A DNA stretch of 64,000 bases from Pseudomonas migulae (GCF_024169315.1 NZ_JALJWR010000001.1:951501-1015500), one strand, 5' to 3'. Shown: positions 17,998-27,176, counted from the first letter of the stretch. Program-made: numbers and translations. Notes: generated by a model from the letters alone, not told the origin.

Positions 17998-18282
17998 ATG
18001 GTTACTCACTTCAAAGTTGGCGGGCATCTGGCCTGCGGTCACAAAGGAAGCAAACTCACCTCGACCACTGAACTGACCCGGGTGAAATGCAGAAGCTGCC
18101 GAAACACCGATGCGTTCAAGGATGCGCGCAAAGACCAGCGAAACGCTGCACGCCGTGCCGCACGCAAAGCCAAGGTCACTCACACCGCCAATGACTGGCG
18201 CGCAGCATGGGTAGAACGGCTTACCGCGATGGACGGGCTGCAACGATTGCCTCGTGGTTTTACCGGTCAACCTTTCGTTTAG
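17998..18282 (+). CDS. Small putative zinc-ribbon protein, function unknown
   Basis: 94 residues from MVTHFKVGGHLACGHKGSKL. The ATG at 17998 has a full SD (AAGGAGG). CGH (residues 13-15) and CRSC (about 31-34) could form a zinc ribbon. They are followed by a strongly basic helix (KDARKDQRNAARRAARKAK), suggesting nucleic-acid binding. The longer open frame upstream runs through a terminator and is not used. No family assigned. Confidence 0.65.
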   Translation: MVTHFKVGGHLACGHKGSKLTSTTELTRVKCRSCRNTDAFKDARKDQRNAARRAARKAKVTHTANDWRAAWVERLTAMDGLQRLPRGFTGQPFV

Positions 18283-18306
18283 CAGACAGATCTGGCGGTT
18301 GCGATA

Positions 18307-18963
18307 TCAGTTCGTCCCAGCCGCCAACCCGGTGATTTCACGCAAAGCCATTCGCTTGAACGCTTCAACCAGTCCGCGCCCTTCTTCGGGTGCACACGAA
18401 ATGGCCAGGCGCATGGTCGCTTCGCCCAGGTGCCAGATCAAGAATGCCGAGGCCCGAACCTGCTCCGCGTCACTGCCTGGATACACCCGCAGCATCACGT
18501 CAGCCAGCAGCCCGCCGGCAATCCGGCTTTCCTGTAGTTCCAGCGCCATAAGGTGTTTGTCTGCCTGCATGCCCGACCAGATGTCGCGCATCGCCGGTGT
18601 CGCCAACACGATCTCGTAATACTCGTCGAGCAGCGCAGAAAAGGCTGCCTGCAACCCTTGCGCGTCTTCAACCGCAGCCAGCGCCGCCTCGATACAGCGA
18701 CGGCTTTCGGCGTTGTAGCGCTCTGCCAGGGTCTGTATGACCGAGCTCTTGTCAGGAAAATACTGATAAAGCGAGCCGATCGAAATCCCGCAGCATTCGG
18801 CGATTTCACTCATTTTGAGTTGATCGCTGCCCTTGCTCGCCGTCAATTGCGTCGCCGCCGCCAGGATTCGCTCCTGACGCTCGCGACTGCGTTGTTGAGT
18901 TGGATTGCGCCGGGCTGCCTCGGAGACAGGCTGCTCAACGACTTCGGTGGTTTTCCTGGGCAC
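18307..18963 (-). CDS. TetR-family transcriptional regulator
   Basis: 218 residues. The helix-turn-helix lies at about residues 30-75 (ILAAATQLTASKGSDQLKMSE then CCGISIGSLYQYFPDKSSV). The C-terminal ligand domain is helical. It is divergent from an NmrA-like oxidoreductase, the usual arrangement for local repression by a TetR protein that senses a substrate of its neighbour. Ligand unknown. Confidence 0.9.
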   Translation of the reverse strand: MPRKTTEVVEQPVSEAARRNPTQQRSRERQERILAAATQLTASKGSDQLKMSEIAECCGISIGSLYQYFPDKSSVIQTLAERYNAESRRCIEAALAAVEDAQGLQAAFSALLDEYYEIVLATPAMRDIWSGMQADKHLMALELQESRIAGGLLADVMLRVYPGSDAEQVRASAFLIWHLGEATMRLAISCAPEEGRGLVEAFKRMALREITGLAAGTN

Positions 18964-19041
18964 TGGCGCGCTTCCCGATCAATAACATGACATAGGCTCA
19001 CCTTAGCACTGCCCGTACGTCGGTTTCATCGATTCTGCCGG

Positions 19042-19069
19042 TTGACGTTAAAACGTGAGGATCTATCAT
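19042..19069 (+). promoter_or_regulatory. Promoter of the NmrA-like gene
   Basis: TTGACG at 19042-19047, 16 bp spacer, TATCAT at 19064-19069. It lies between the divergent TetR gene and its likely target. Confidence 0.6.
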
Positions 19070-19117
19070 CTTTTAAACATGAGCATCACTCACATTAAAC
19101 CGATGGAGATGAACGCG

Positions 19118-19954
19118 ATGAAATCAACCCATGAAACCATCCTGATTCTCGGCGCTACGGGCAAAACCGGGCGGCGAATTGTTCAGCGATTGCAAGCGCA
19201 GGGAGTGACTGTCCGCTTGGGCTCCCGAGGGGCAGATCCTGCTTTCGACTGGGAGGATCGAAGCACCTGGGCCGCCGCGCTCGATGGCGTTCGCGCCGCC
19301 TACATTTCGTTCCAGCCAGACCTGGCGGTGCCCGGTGCCGTCGAGACCGTGCAGGCCTTCACCGATCAGGCGGTCAAGAGTGGCGTCCGCAAACTGGTGC
19401 TGCTATCGGGGCGTGGCGAAATTGAAGCGGAACAAGCCGAACGCGTCGTTCAGAACAGCGGAGCCGACTGGACCATCCTGCGGGCCAGCTGGTTTTTTCA
19501 GAACTTCAGCGAAGCCCACTTTCTCGAACCGATTCTGCAAGGAGAACTGGCCCTCCCGGTCGGCAACATCGCCGAACCCTTTGTCGACGTGGAAGACATC
19601 GCCGAAGTCGCGGTCGAGGCACTGACCCAACCGGGGCACGCAGGCCAGCTGTATGAACTGACGGGGCCGCGAGCATTGACCTTCGCTGAAGCCGTCGCGG
19701 AAATTGCCCGTGAGACGAATCGGGACATTGCATTCGTTGCAGTACCGCCGGACGCCTATCGCCAGGCACTGGAACAGGCGCAGCTACCCGCCGAATTGAT
19801 CGATCTGGTGCTTTATCTCTTCACGACCGTACTCGACGGCCGCAATACACCGGTGGCCGATGGCGTACAACGTGCGCTGGGGCGCCCGGCGCGGGACTTC
19901 AGCGACTATGTTCGACGCACTTCTGCCACAGGTATCTGGGCAAGCGAAGAGTGA
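19118..19954 (+). CDS. NmrA/atypical SDR-family NAD(P)-binding oxidoreductase
   Basis: 278 residues from MKSTHETILILGATGKTG; the nucleotide-binding GATGKTG is at residues 12-18. The downstream KLVLLSGRGEIEAEQ and TILRASWFFQNFSE segments are typical of NmrA-like atypical SDRs, which often lack the YxxxK pair. The ATG at 19118 has SD GGAG; several in-frame ATGs lie upstream without one. Probably an NAD(P)H:quinone-type reductase or redox sensor controlled by the adjacent TetR protein. Confidence 0.85.
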   Translation: MKSTHETILILGATGKTGRRIVQRLQAQGVTVRLGSRGADPAFDWEDRSTWAAALDGVRAAYISFQPDLAVPGAVETVQAFTDQAVKSGVRKLVLLSGRGEIEAEQAERVVQNSGADWTILRASWFFQNFSEAHFLEPILQGELALPVGNIAEPFVDVEDIAEVAVEALTQPGHAGQLYELTGPRALTFAEAVAEIARETNRDIAFVAVPPDAYRQALEQAQLPAELIDLVLYLFTTVLDGRNTPVADGVQRALGRPARDFSDYVRRTSATGIWASEE

Positions 19955-20000
19955 TATTGAAGCGTACCGCGCGACCATTAAGTGATTCAGTGTGCATCGG

Positions 20001-20393
20001 TTAATGCACACTGAATACATTATTAGTGGTCTTTTTGTTTTCATCGATCAACCAGACTGAAACACCGTCGCTGCGCACGGTATTGCACTCCTTCCCATAC
20101 TCTTTATAAGTCACGCAGATCACGTCTCCAGCCACCGTCCAATTCCCTTTTACTTCCGAGTAATTAGCGATCTTGATCACCGCCGCTCCGCCAGGGCTCA
20201 AGGTTTGCCAGAATCTTTCCCCCTTCTCGGTGCGGCTCTGCAGCTCACGGCCGACCAGAACATGCCGTATCTCCTCGCCGCTAAGCTGCTTCGCATTGGG
20301 TGGCGCCGGAGAGTGAGCATCCTTAGGAAGGCCTGTAGAACATCCCGCTAAAAATAACGCTACAGATAAGGCAGTCATTAATTTGATCATCAC
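20001..20393 (-). CDS. Putative lipoprotein
   Basis: 130 residues. Signal peptide with lipobox LFLAGC; the mature chain begins CSTGLPKDAHSP. The remaining 100 residues contain a cysteine pair (DVICVTYKEYGKECNTV) that could be disulfide-bonded and a WxxDE C-terminal strand. A perfect hairpin (19985-20016) covers the last codons and the stop. Function unknown. Confidence 0.75.
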   Translation of the reverse strand: MMIKLMTALSVALFLAGCSTGLPKDAHSPAPPNAKQLSGEEIRHVLVGRELQSRTEKGERFWQTLSPGGAAVIKIANYSEVKGNWTVAGDVICVTYKEYGKECNTVRSDGVSVWLIDENKKTTNNVFSVH

Positions 20394-20595
20394 TTCACCT
20401 TTTCTATTTTTTATAGACGGACATCGAGCTTTAAGACTAGATAGATCTAAAACGACGGATATACCAATTGACTATAAATTCAATAGCGTCGTAAGCCGCT
20501 CCCCTTTTTGGCGATAGACCGTTTCCTCAACTAGGATTTCTAACGCATCGCAAAGGCGCCAACCGTAGTGTGGAGACTGATCAAGGAGTGATTAA

Positions 20596-20799
20596 ATGAC
20601 ACCGATTCGTATGGCGGAGAAAACCTACCGCACCTGGTCCAGCCCGATCTTGCTGGAGCTCAAGGAGAGAGAGCATCAGCTGGAGCCTGCAGCTCGCCAG
20701 GCACTGCAGAATATTCTGGTGGAAAGAAGACTGATTGATGTCGGAAGCCCTACCGGCATCGAGCGACGCGGGAAACAGGAAAGCGATGGTCAAAAATAA
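20596..20799 (+). CDS. Small protein, function unknown
   Basis: 67 residues starting MTPIRMAEKTYRTWSSPILL. SD AAGGAG is seven bases before the ATG. Helical, charged, no signal sequence. It stands alone before the end of the convergent kinase operon. Not recognised. Confidence 0.5.
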   Translation: MTPIRMAEKTYRTWSSPILLELKEREHQLEPAARQALQNILVERRLIDVGSPTGIERRGKQESDGQK

Positions 20800-20881
20800 A
20801 GGCTCTGGCGTTCCAGTCACAAGGGCTCACTACTGCGTAGGCAGGCAAGCCTGGCTCTGTGCGCGGGCTAGCCGGGCAGCA

Positions 20882-22249
20882 TCAAACGCAGTGGAATTCC
20901 AGCGTAGCGCACAACCCTGTCGAGGTACGATTCTCTAACCGAATCCGCCCTCCCAGGCGATCGGCGATGGCCTGAACGATATTCAAGCCCAAGCCCGCAC
21001 CCTGATCATTGCCACGGCTGTAGAACCGCTCGAAAAGCCTGTCGCGATCCCCCTCGTTAATCCCCGGTCCCTCGTCCTCGACAGACAGTTCGTAGTGATC
21101 TGCTTTTTTATTCAGTCTTACCGTGATCAAGCCGTGCTTCGGGGAAAAGTTTGCAGCGTTGGTCACCAAATTGTTCAAGGCGATATCGATGGCGGCAGAA
21201 TCGACTCTGACCGGGCCGATTTCGTCGCTGACATCGAAAGCCAGTTCGAGCCCCTTGTTCAACAACCAGGGGGTCAACTGAACCAGGCTCGCGCGCACGG
21301 TGGCGACCAGATCAATGGTGGGGGGTGTACGAATCGCTGATTGCGGTTCAAGTCGAGCCATGGTCAGCAGTTGGTTGACCAGTCGGCTGGCACGGTCGAC
21401 GCCGGCGATCAAATGTTCGAGGGACTCGCGACGATCCTCTTCACTCCCCGCCTCCATCAGGTTCTGTGCATGGACCCTGAGCACCGCCAATGGCGTACGC
21501 ATTTCATGGGCAGCGTCAGCGATAAAGCGCCGCTCCCGTCCCATCACTTCCTGGATTTGCGCGAGCATGCGGTTGAGGGCCGCCTGCATGGGCTCAAGCT
21601 CAGTGGGTAACGGCATCAGTTGCAAGGGTTCCAGTGAGCCTGGATGCCTCGCCCGCAATGTCGCGGCCATATCGACCAACGGTTTCAAACCCCAGCCAAT
21701 CGCCAGCCAGATCATGGACGCCAACAGCAAACTGCCCAGGATATTGGGCCCCAGCGTATGGCGTACGATCCGGTCCACCAGGTCCGAACGAACATCGTCT
21801 CGCTCGCCAACCCAGATGCGCAGGCCGTTCTGTTTGTCTTCGAGCATGAACGCACGCCAGTGACGGTGGTTCAGGTCCACCACATCGCTGAATCCTGGCG
21901 TAGCCGGAGGTGTGCCGAAAGACGGCGCACTGGCCGTATGCACCAGCACTTCACCCTTGCGGTTCCAGACCTGGAAGGCAATCTTGGTTTCATAGGGATG
22001 ACCGTCGACTCTCGGCTCCGCTTCACTCAAGGCCTTGTTGAAGGCCTGATACAGATCGGCGTGTTCCTTGCTGGCCATGGGCATACGCATGACCCCCTGA
22101 AGCAGTCGAGCATTCTGAGCCAGCTGAGCATCATAGACTTCGGCGATTTCGTGATTGCTGTCGTGCAGGTTGAGCACGCTCATCATCGCAATGCCGGCGA
22201 GCAACAGGCCGATGATCAGCGTCAGCGTGCGTCGCCTGATCGAAGTCAT
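20882..22249 (-). CDS. Sensor histidine kinase (QseC/TctE-like)
   Basis: 455 residues. Membrane helices at about 9-27 and 166-187 enclose a periplasmic sensor domain of about 140 residues. A HAMP-like segment is followed by the dimerisation helix with phospho-acceptor H248 in ADAAHEMRTPL, the N box LNNLVTNAANFS, and G boxes DEGPGI and GAGLGL. It overlaps the response-regulator gene by 4 bp and is the last gene of a seven-gene operon. The signal is unknown. Confidence 0.93.
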   Translation of the reverse strand: MTSIRRRTLTLIIGLLLAGIAMMSVLNLHDSNHEIAEVYDAQLAQNARLLQGVMRMPMASKEHADLYQAFNKALSEAEPRVDGHPYETKIAFQVWNRKGEVLVHTASAPSFGTPPATPGFSDVVDLNHRHWRAFMLEDKQNGLRIWVGERDDVRSDLVDRIVRHTLGPNILGSLLLASMIWLAIGWGLKPLVDMAATLRARHPGSLEPLQLMPLPTELEPMQAALNRMLAQIQEVMGRERRFIADAAHEMRTPLAVLRVHAQNLMEAGSEEDRRESLEHLIAGVDRASRLVNQLLTMARLEPQSAIRTPPTIDLVATVRASLVQLTPWLLNKGLELAFDVSDEIGPVRVDSAAIDIALNNLVTNAANFSPKHGLITVRLNKKADHYELSVEDEGPGINEGDRDRLFERFYSRGNDQGAGLGLNIVQAIADRLGGRIRLENRTSTGLCATLEFHCV

Positions 22250-22908
22250 CGGCGCTCCTCCACCAGATAGCCGACGCCACGGATGGTGCGAATCAAGTCG
22301 GTGGAGAATTTCTTGCGCAAGTGATGGATATGCACTTCCAGGGTATTGCTCTCGGCCTCCTCGCTCCAGCCATAGAGCAACTGCATCAAGTGATCGCGGG
22401 TCATGACCCGCCCCGGAGGCGAGAGCAGTTCATGGAGTAACTGATACTCCTTGGGCGTCAGCGCCACCGGATCTCCCTGATAGCTGACTTGCTGGGTGCC
22501 GGGGTTAAGGCTGATACCCGCGTGTTCGATCAACGCCTGGGCGCGACCGGCGCTGCGCCGTAACAACGCTCGCAGGCGCGCCTTCAGCTCGGCCAGGTCA
22601 AAGGGTTTGATCAGGTAATCGTCAGCGCCGGCATCCAGTCCGGCGATACGGTCTTCGGTGGCATCCCGAGCGGTGAGGATCAGCACTGGCAAGTTCGACC
22701 CGCTGTCACGCAAACGCCGCAGCACTTCAAGGCCGTCCATGCGCGGCAAGCCAAGGTCGAGCACTGCAAGATCGAAGGTTTCACTGAGCAGCGAGTGCAA
22801 GGCACTGCTGCCGTCGTGCACCCAGTCAACGGTGTAACCTTCTCGACCCAGGGCCTGATGGATGCCTTCGCCCAACGCTACGTCATCCTCGATCAGTAAT
22901 AAGCGCAC
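22246..22908 (-). CDS. OmpR-family response regulator
   Basis: 220 residues. Receiver domain with acidic pocket E7/D8/D9 and phospho-acceptor D51 in AVLDLGLPRMDG; K101-type lysine in LIKPFDLAEL. The C-terminal winged helix ends YRGVGYLV-like (IRTIRGVGYLVEE). It pairs with the kinase downstream and is the likely ligand of the 11-bp-phased repeats at 27223-27285 in front of the operon. Confidence 0.95.
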   Translation of the reverse strand: MRLLLIEDDVALGEGIHQALGREGYTVDWVHDGSSALHSLLSETFDLAVLDLGLPRMDGLEVLRRLRDSGSNLPVLILTARDATEDRIAGLDAGADDYLIKPFDLAELKARLRALLRRSAGRAQALIEHAGISLNPGTQQVSYQGDPVALTPKEYQLLHELLSPPGRVMTRDHLMQLLYGWSEEAESNTLEVHIHHLRKKFSTDLIRTIRGVGYLVEERR

Positions 22909-22919
22909 ACGAACTCCTG

Positions 22920-23564
22920 TCAGTCGAGTTTCTTGTTCACGTCCACCAGCAACGTTTCGATTTCCTTGCGGCGCCCGGCATCGGCGAGCTCCCGGCCCGG
23001 ACGTGGCGCCGCTTGCAGGGCTTTTTGCAGCGCTGTCCGGGCTTCGCCGTAGCGCTTTTGACGGTAGAGGTGATCACCCCAGAAGTACAGACTATCGATG
23101 CCGTTCGGGTTGAGTTGCAAGGCCTGTTTGAGTAACAGCTCGGCCTGGTCCGAGTCACCGAAACCGATGGGCCAGCCGGGAACGCGGTCGTACAGGGCGC
23201 CGAGGCTGGTATAGGCCGAGCCTTGCAGTGCTTTGGGGTCGAGTGCCAGCGCTTTCTCCAGATCGACCTTCGCGTCCTTGACCTTGCTCAACGCACCCAG
23301 GCCGCCTTGGGCTCCGGCCCAACTGCTGGTGACAATACCGGACCAGATCCAGGCTTCGGCCACCGATTGGCGCTCCCGGGTAAACGCAGCAGCCTGGGTG
23401 GCGAGCTTTTCAAACGCTGCGGTGCGTTGGTCAGCAGGCAGTTCGTATTGAATGTGCGCCCAACTTTGCTGGATGCCGGTCAGGCGTTGCTGGTCGGCGG
23501 TGTCCAACGCCCAAACGCTTTGGCTCAGCGCAGTGAACAGCAGGCAAACGGTAAATTTTTTCAT
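22920..23564 (-). CDS. Periplasmic TPR-like protein
   Basis: 214 residues. A signal peptide (MKKFTVCLLFTALSQSVWA, cleavage after WA-LD) is followed by TPR-like helical pairs: LEKALALDPKALQGSAYTSL, LLKQALQLNPNGIDSLYFWG and ALQKALQAAPRPGREL. Probably a soluble scaffold in the periplasm. It lies between the SDR (4 bp overlap) and the regulator (11 bp gap), so it is cotranscribed with enzymes of the operon. No enzymatic role suggested. Confidence 0.8.
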   Translation of the reverse strand: MKKFTVCLLFTALSQSVWALDTADQQRLTGIQQSWAHIQYELPADQRTAAFEKLATQAAAFTRERQSVAEAWIWSGIVTSSWAGAQGGLGALSKVKDAKVDLEKALALDPKALQGSAYTSLGALYDRVPGWPIGFGDSDQAELLLKQALQLNPNGIDSLYFWGDHLYRQKRYGEARTALQKALQAAPRPGRELADAGRRKEIETLLVDVNKKLD

Positions 23565-24370
23565 GGCTTGAGGTTCTCGTTGTCGGGCTTTTGACTCAGG
23601 CGACGGATCAGCGGCAATTGCTTGCGCAAGCCTCGGTCCACCAAATTGGGCAGCAGGCTGTTCAGGCGCACGAAAAAGCGCTCCGGCCAGCCCAGATACA
23701 AATCACGACGGTCGCCGGCGATCGCGTGAATCACCGCCGAGGCGACTGTCTGGGGGGCATCGACATTGGATTTCAGAGCGTCATTCAAGGCCTGCGCCGC
23801 GGGGCTGTTCATGCTCGTGCGGGTAGCCCGTGGTGCAACGTAGAGAACGCCGACCCGGGTGTCCGCGAGCTCCCGGCGCAAGGCTTCGGAAAAACCGCGC
23901 AAGGCGAACTTGGTAGCGCAATAGCTGGCGTAACCGGGGTAGCCGATCGACCCATAGGTCGAACCGACGTTCACCACCATCGCGCTCTGGGCTTGCTTGA
24001 GCAGCGGCAGCAGTAACCTGGTCAGGCAGATCGGCGCGCCGATGTTCACCGCCAGCATGGCGTGGATGTCGCTGTCCTCCAGTTGTTCAAGCATGGCGAA
24101 GTGATTGACCCCGGCGGCGTTGATCAGCAGATTGACTCCGCCAATGGCCTCCGCCGCGGCCAACACCTTGCGCCGGTCGGACAGAACGGTCAGGTCCGCG
24201 CCGATCCAGCACAGGTGCTGCGGATAGCGCGCGAGCAACGGTTCCAGGGATTCGCGATGCCGGGCCACCGCCAATACGTGTGCACCGCTGGCACACAAGG
24301 CTGACGCGATCGCCAGGCCAATGCCACCGCTGGCACCGGTCAATACCACGCGAGCTTCAGACAGGCGCAT
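23561..24370 (-). CDS. SDR-family oxidoreductase
   Basis: 269 residues. Classical SDR: TGASGGIGLAIASAL near the N terminus, NAAGVNHF, catalytic serine in VNVGSTYGSIGYPG, and YASYCATKFALRG with the YxxxK pair. The last 60 residues (FFVRLNSLLPNLVDRGLRKQL) look membrane-associated. I start at 24370, which has SD GGGAGA. It overlaps both neighbours. Probably reduces or oxidises a carbonyl/alcohol in the pathway of this operon. Confidence 0.9.
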   Translation of the reverse strand: MRLSEARVVLTGASGGIGLAIASALCASGAHVLAVARHRESLEPLLARYPQHLCWIGADLTVLSDRRKVLAAAEAIGGVNLLINAAGVNHFAMLEQLEDSDIHAMLAVNIGAPICLTRLLLPLLKQAQSAMVVNVGSTYGSIGYPGYASYCATKFALRGFSEALRRELADTRVGVLYVAPRATRTSMNSPAAQALNDALKSNVDAPQTVASAVIHAIAGDRRDLYLGWPERFFVRLNSLLPNLVDRGLRKQLPLIRRLSQKPDNENLKP

Positions 24371-25031
24371 GCCGGTTCTCCCCATCGCGCGGCAGGCCGC
24401 GGAACATATCGGTGTAGAGCGTGTACACCACTTTGGAGGCGTGAATCACGGCCGCCTGATCCGCCGGATCGTCGAGGGTATTCATCAGCCGGCGATAGGT
24501 CTGCATGTGTTCGATGTCTAGAGAGCCATGGGAGCTGAGGTAGCTGAAGGCGCTCTCCGGCAAGCTCAGCCGCTCGCGAATGCTGTCGGCAGCGTGGGTG
24601 GCCAGGGCGATGCTGGTGCCTTCCAGCACGTTGACCATGCCGAACAGGCCGACCGGGTTGTCGCGCGCAATCAGGTCGTAAAGAAAGCTGACCATCAATT
24701 CAATCGGCATGGACGGACGACCGTCGCGCACCGCGTTCCTGTCGCCGCCGCAGGCTTCGATATCGTCCAATACCCATTGTTCGTGACCGTATTCGTCCTC
24801 GATGTACTCGCACACCGCTTTGCGCAACCATTCCAGGCGCGTCGGCAGGCGGGCGCCGCAGGCCATCATCAACGGCACGGTGTGGCGCACGTGGTAATAG
24901 GCTTGCGCCAGGAACGCGCGATAGCTTTCCAGGCTGACCTTGCCTTCAAGGGCGTCGCGGATGATCGGCAGATTGAACAACGCATGGCGTTCTTGTTGCG
25001 TGGCTTCTTGCAGCGTGTCGAAAAAACTCAT
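24357..25031 (-). CDS. Heme-oxygenase-like diiron-type protein (TenA/PqqC superfamily)
   Basis: 224 residues, all helical. Residues matching the metal-ligand pattern of heme-oxygenase-like diiron oxidases are E80/H83 (EDEYGHE), E137 (NVLEGTS), and H168/D172/H175 (SSHGSLDIEH). It is not the sequence of UndA, which makes 1-undecene, although it belongs to the same fold. It overlaps the ligase upstream by 4 bp and the SDR downstream by 14 bp. A role as an oxidase acting on an activated fatty or amino acid is inference. Confidence 0.8.
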   Translation of the reverse strand: MSFFDTLQEATQQERHALFNLPIIRDALEGKVSLESYRAFLAQAYYHVRHTVPLMMACGARLPTRLEWLRKAVCEYIEDEYGHEQWVLDDIEACGGDRNAVRDGRPSMPIELMVSFLYDLIARDNPVGLFGMVNVLEGTSIALATHAADSIRERLSLPESAFSYLSSHGSLDIEHMQTYRRLMNTLDDPADQAAVIHASKVVYTLYTDMFRGLPRDGENRHAPV

Positions 25032-26509
25032 GATGCGGACACCTCGGAAAGTGCGGATTCAGTCAGTTGCGCCCGGTAACGCTCGACGATGGCGTCACGG
25101 CGCGGTCGGCCATTGGCAGTGAGAAGGCCATTGGCGGGGGTAAAAGGTTGATCCAGGCGGGTCCATTGATGGACCTGGGCGTAATCGGGCAAGGCTTCGT
25201 TGGCCTGTGCGACGGCGGCGGCCAGTTCTTCGTCGGTGCAATCCGGTCGATGGGGCCAGAGCAACGCGTGGTTGCGCGGCATCGCTTCGCCGTAGACGAA
25301 GGCCTGGGCGATATGGCGGCGCTGGGTCAATTCGGCCTCAACCCATTCCGGATTGACGTTGCGTCCGAAACTGGTGACGAATTGGTGTTTCTTGCGCCCT
25401 TTCAGGTAGAGAAAACCCTCAGGGTCGAATTCGCCGAGATCGCCGGTCGGCCACCATTCATCGGTGTGTGGCACCTCACCCAGATAACCGAGCAGGCTCG
25501 CGCCCTTGACCAGTACTTCGCCATCCTGTGCCAGGCGAATCTCCACGTGGGGAAGTGGCTGGCCGACACTGCCGGGGCGGCGGGCCTCGGGCCGATTGAG
25601 GCAGACCACCGAGGCGCACTCCGACAGCCCATAACCTTCGTACACCGGCAGACCGATCCGTTGCGCACGGTGCAGTAATTCTTCGCTGACCCGTGCCCCA
25701 CCCACTGCGGCAAAACGTAATGGATAAGGATTGAACGCTTTTTGTTCGGCGGCACTGACCAGCATCAACAGCAGTTGCGGCACCAGGATCAGGCTTTCGG
25801 GGACACGGATGGCCAGGCATCCGAGCAGGCGTGGCACATCAACACCGCTGGCGCCCTGAATGCCCAGGGTTTGCTGACTGGGCAGGCTCAAGGTCGCACC
25901 GGCATACAGCGCGGCATAGCAACCGAGGTTTTCCAGCAGGATCGCCAAGGGCAACAAGGCCAGGTGATGTTGCGGGTCAGCGGGTTTGCTCGCTTGATCC
26001 AGTTCGCGTGCGACCGTTAACAGACTCTCGGCACTGAGGCACACGCCTTTGGGCGTACCGGTGGTGCCGGAGGTGAACGTCAGTTTGGCGGTCCCTTCCG
26101 GCATGCGGTTTGGGCCGCTGAAAGTACGGCGCCAGAACTCGCCGTTTTTTTCGTACCCGGCGCGTTGCAGTTCGTCTTCCAGTTCGGGCTCGGCAATCAC
26201 CAGCCCGGCCTGGCTCTGCTCCAGGCAATGGATGCGTTGAGCCGGACTGAAAAAAGGCGGCAACGTCAGGCAGGTCAGGCCTTCGAACAGCGCGGCCAGA
26301 TCCCAGAGCATCGCTTCGACGCCATTGTCCAGCGCCAGGGCAACCACCTTGAGGTGTTCATCGCGCAAGCGCTGCTGGCGATACACCACTTCGGCGTACA
26401 GCGTGGCGTAATCTACTTTCAGGTGATCGCCCCACAAGGCAATGGCACTGGTCTTGCGCTCGGCATGGCTGCGCAGGGTTTGTTTGAACCGCTGCAGTTC
26501 AGGCGACAT
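25028..26509 (-). CDS. AMP-forming acyl-CoA synthetase/ligase family enzyme
   Basis: 493 residues from MSPELQRFKQTL. ANL-superfamily motifs are clear: TFTSGTTGTPKG (P-loop), YEGYGLSECASV, TGDLGEFDPEGFLYLKGRKK (hinge) and the C-terminal NGLLTANGRPRR with the catalytic lysine position replaced or shifted. The frame is open to 26677, but 26509 overlaps the hemolysin stop by 11 bp and fits the family. It should adenylate a carboxylic acid, probably a fatty acid. Confidence 0.88.
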   Translation of the reverse strand: MSPELQRFKQTLRSHAERKTSAIALWGDHLKVDYATLYAEVVYRQQRLRDEHLKVVALALDNGVEAMLWDLAALFEGLTCLTLPPFFSPAQRIHCLEQSQAGLVIAEPELEDELQRAGYEKNGEFWRRTFSGPNRMPEGTAKLTFTSGTTGTPKGVCLSAESLLTVARELDQASKPADPQHHLALLPLAILLENLGCYAALYAGATLSLPSQQTLGIQGASGVDVPRLLGCLAIRVPESLILVPQLLLMLVSAAEQKAFNPYPLRFAAVGGARVSEELLHRAQRIGLPVYEGYGLSECASVVCLNRPEARRPGSVGQPLPHVEIRLAQDGEVLVKGASLLGYLGEVPHTDEWWPTGDLGEFDPEGFLYLKGRKKHQFVTSFGRNVNPEWVEAELTQRRHIAQAFVYGEAMPRNHALLWPHRPDCTDEELAAAVAQANEALPDYAQVHQWTRLDQPFTPANGLLTANGRPRRDAIVERYRAQLTESALSEVSAS

Positions 26510-27176
26510 GACTGGATTCCTCGATGGACAATGGCAACCCCAGGCGATTGAACATGCCAATGTTGCGCAAATGGATGAAACCCGCGCGAATGTTACCGAC
26601 GTGCACCCAGGGTTTGCTCTCGTAGTAACTGCCCCAGCTGTGACGGTCATCGCCCAGCCGCGAGGGATCGGCCGCACACAGGGTGACGGGCTTCAGGCCC
26701 AGGCGATGAAAGCTGTTCACCAGGCCGATATTGCCGGTGAACGCCACCCATTCCAGACCGCCCATCGCCAGCAGGTACGTGATGGCGATGATGCTCAATC
26801 GCGCACTGCCGGTGTCGCTGGCGGCCAGATTGCCGACCTCGACGATGCCGGAGCGATCCACGGGACGGTCGGCAGCGGCACTGATCAGCGGCTCGATCGG
26901 CTCATCCAGATAACGTTCCAGAAACAGCGATTCAGTGTTGGCCAGACGCACACCGGCCACCGCACAGAGCGTGCCTGTCACATCACTCATGCCGAACAGT
27001 TCCGGCATGAAATGGCGTATGTCGGCGCCGTGAGCCTTACGAAAGCGTTGCTGAATGAAGGCTTCGAAGACCGGGCGTGCCAGGGTGTCAGGCAACGCTC
27101 TGGCCAGACTCATCGGAGGCGTTTCCGCTTGGCCGAAACACAGGGGTAGAGGGATATTCCATTCGAAATCGGGCAT
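26499..27176 (-). CDS. Thermostable-hemolysin family protein
   Basis: 225 residues from MPDFEWNIPLPLCFGQ. The start at 27176 has SD GGAGG. The chain matches the thermostable hemolysin (T_hemolysin) domain family, with FIQQRFRKAHGADIRHFMPELF and GIVEVGNLAASDTGSARLSI, the latter reminiscent of acyl-homoserine-lactone/GNAT-like acyl transferases. There is no signal peptide, so a cytoplasmic enzyme is more likely than a secreted toxin. First gene of the seven-gene operon. Confidence 0.8.
   Translation of the reverse strand: MPDFEWNIPLPLCFGQAETPPMSLARALPDTLARPVFEAFIQQRFRKAHGADIRHFMPELFGMSDVTGTLCAVAGVRLANTESLFLERYLDEPIEPLISAAADRPVDRSGIVEVGNLAASDTGSARLSIIAITYLLAMGGLEWVAFTGNIGLVNSFHRLGLKPVTLCAADPSRLGDDRHSWGSYYESKPWVHVGNIRAGFIHLRNIGMFNRLGLPLSIEESSHVA

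Noticed and set aside
24357..25031. UndA (1-undecene synthase) as identity of the heme-oxygenase-like protein
   Set aside because: Fold family is the same, but the sequence as I remember UndA is clearly different in start, length and motif context.
26499..27176. Secreted hemolytic toxin
   Set aside because: Family name only: no signal peptide, and operon context points to an intracellular enzyme.
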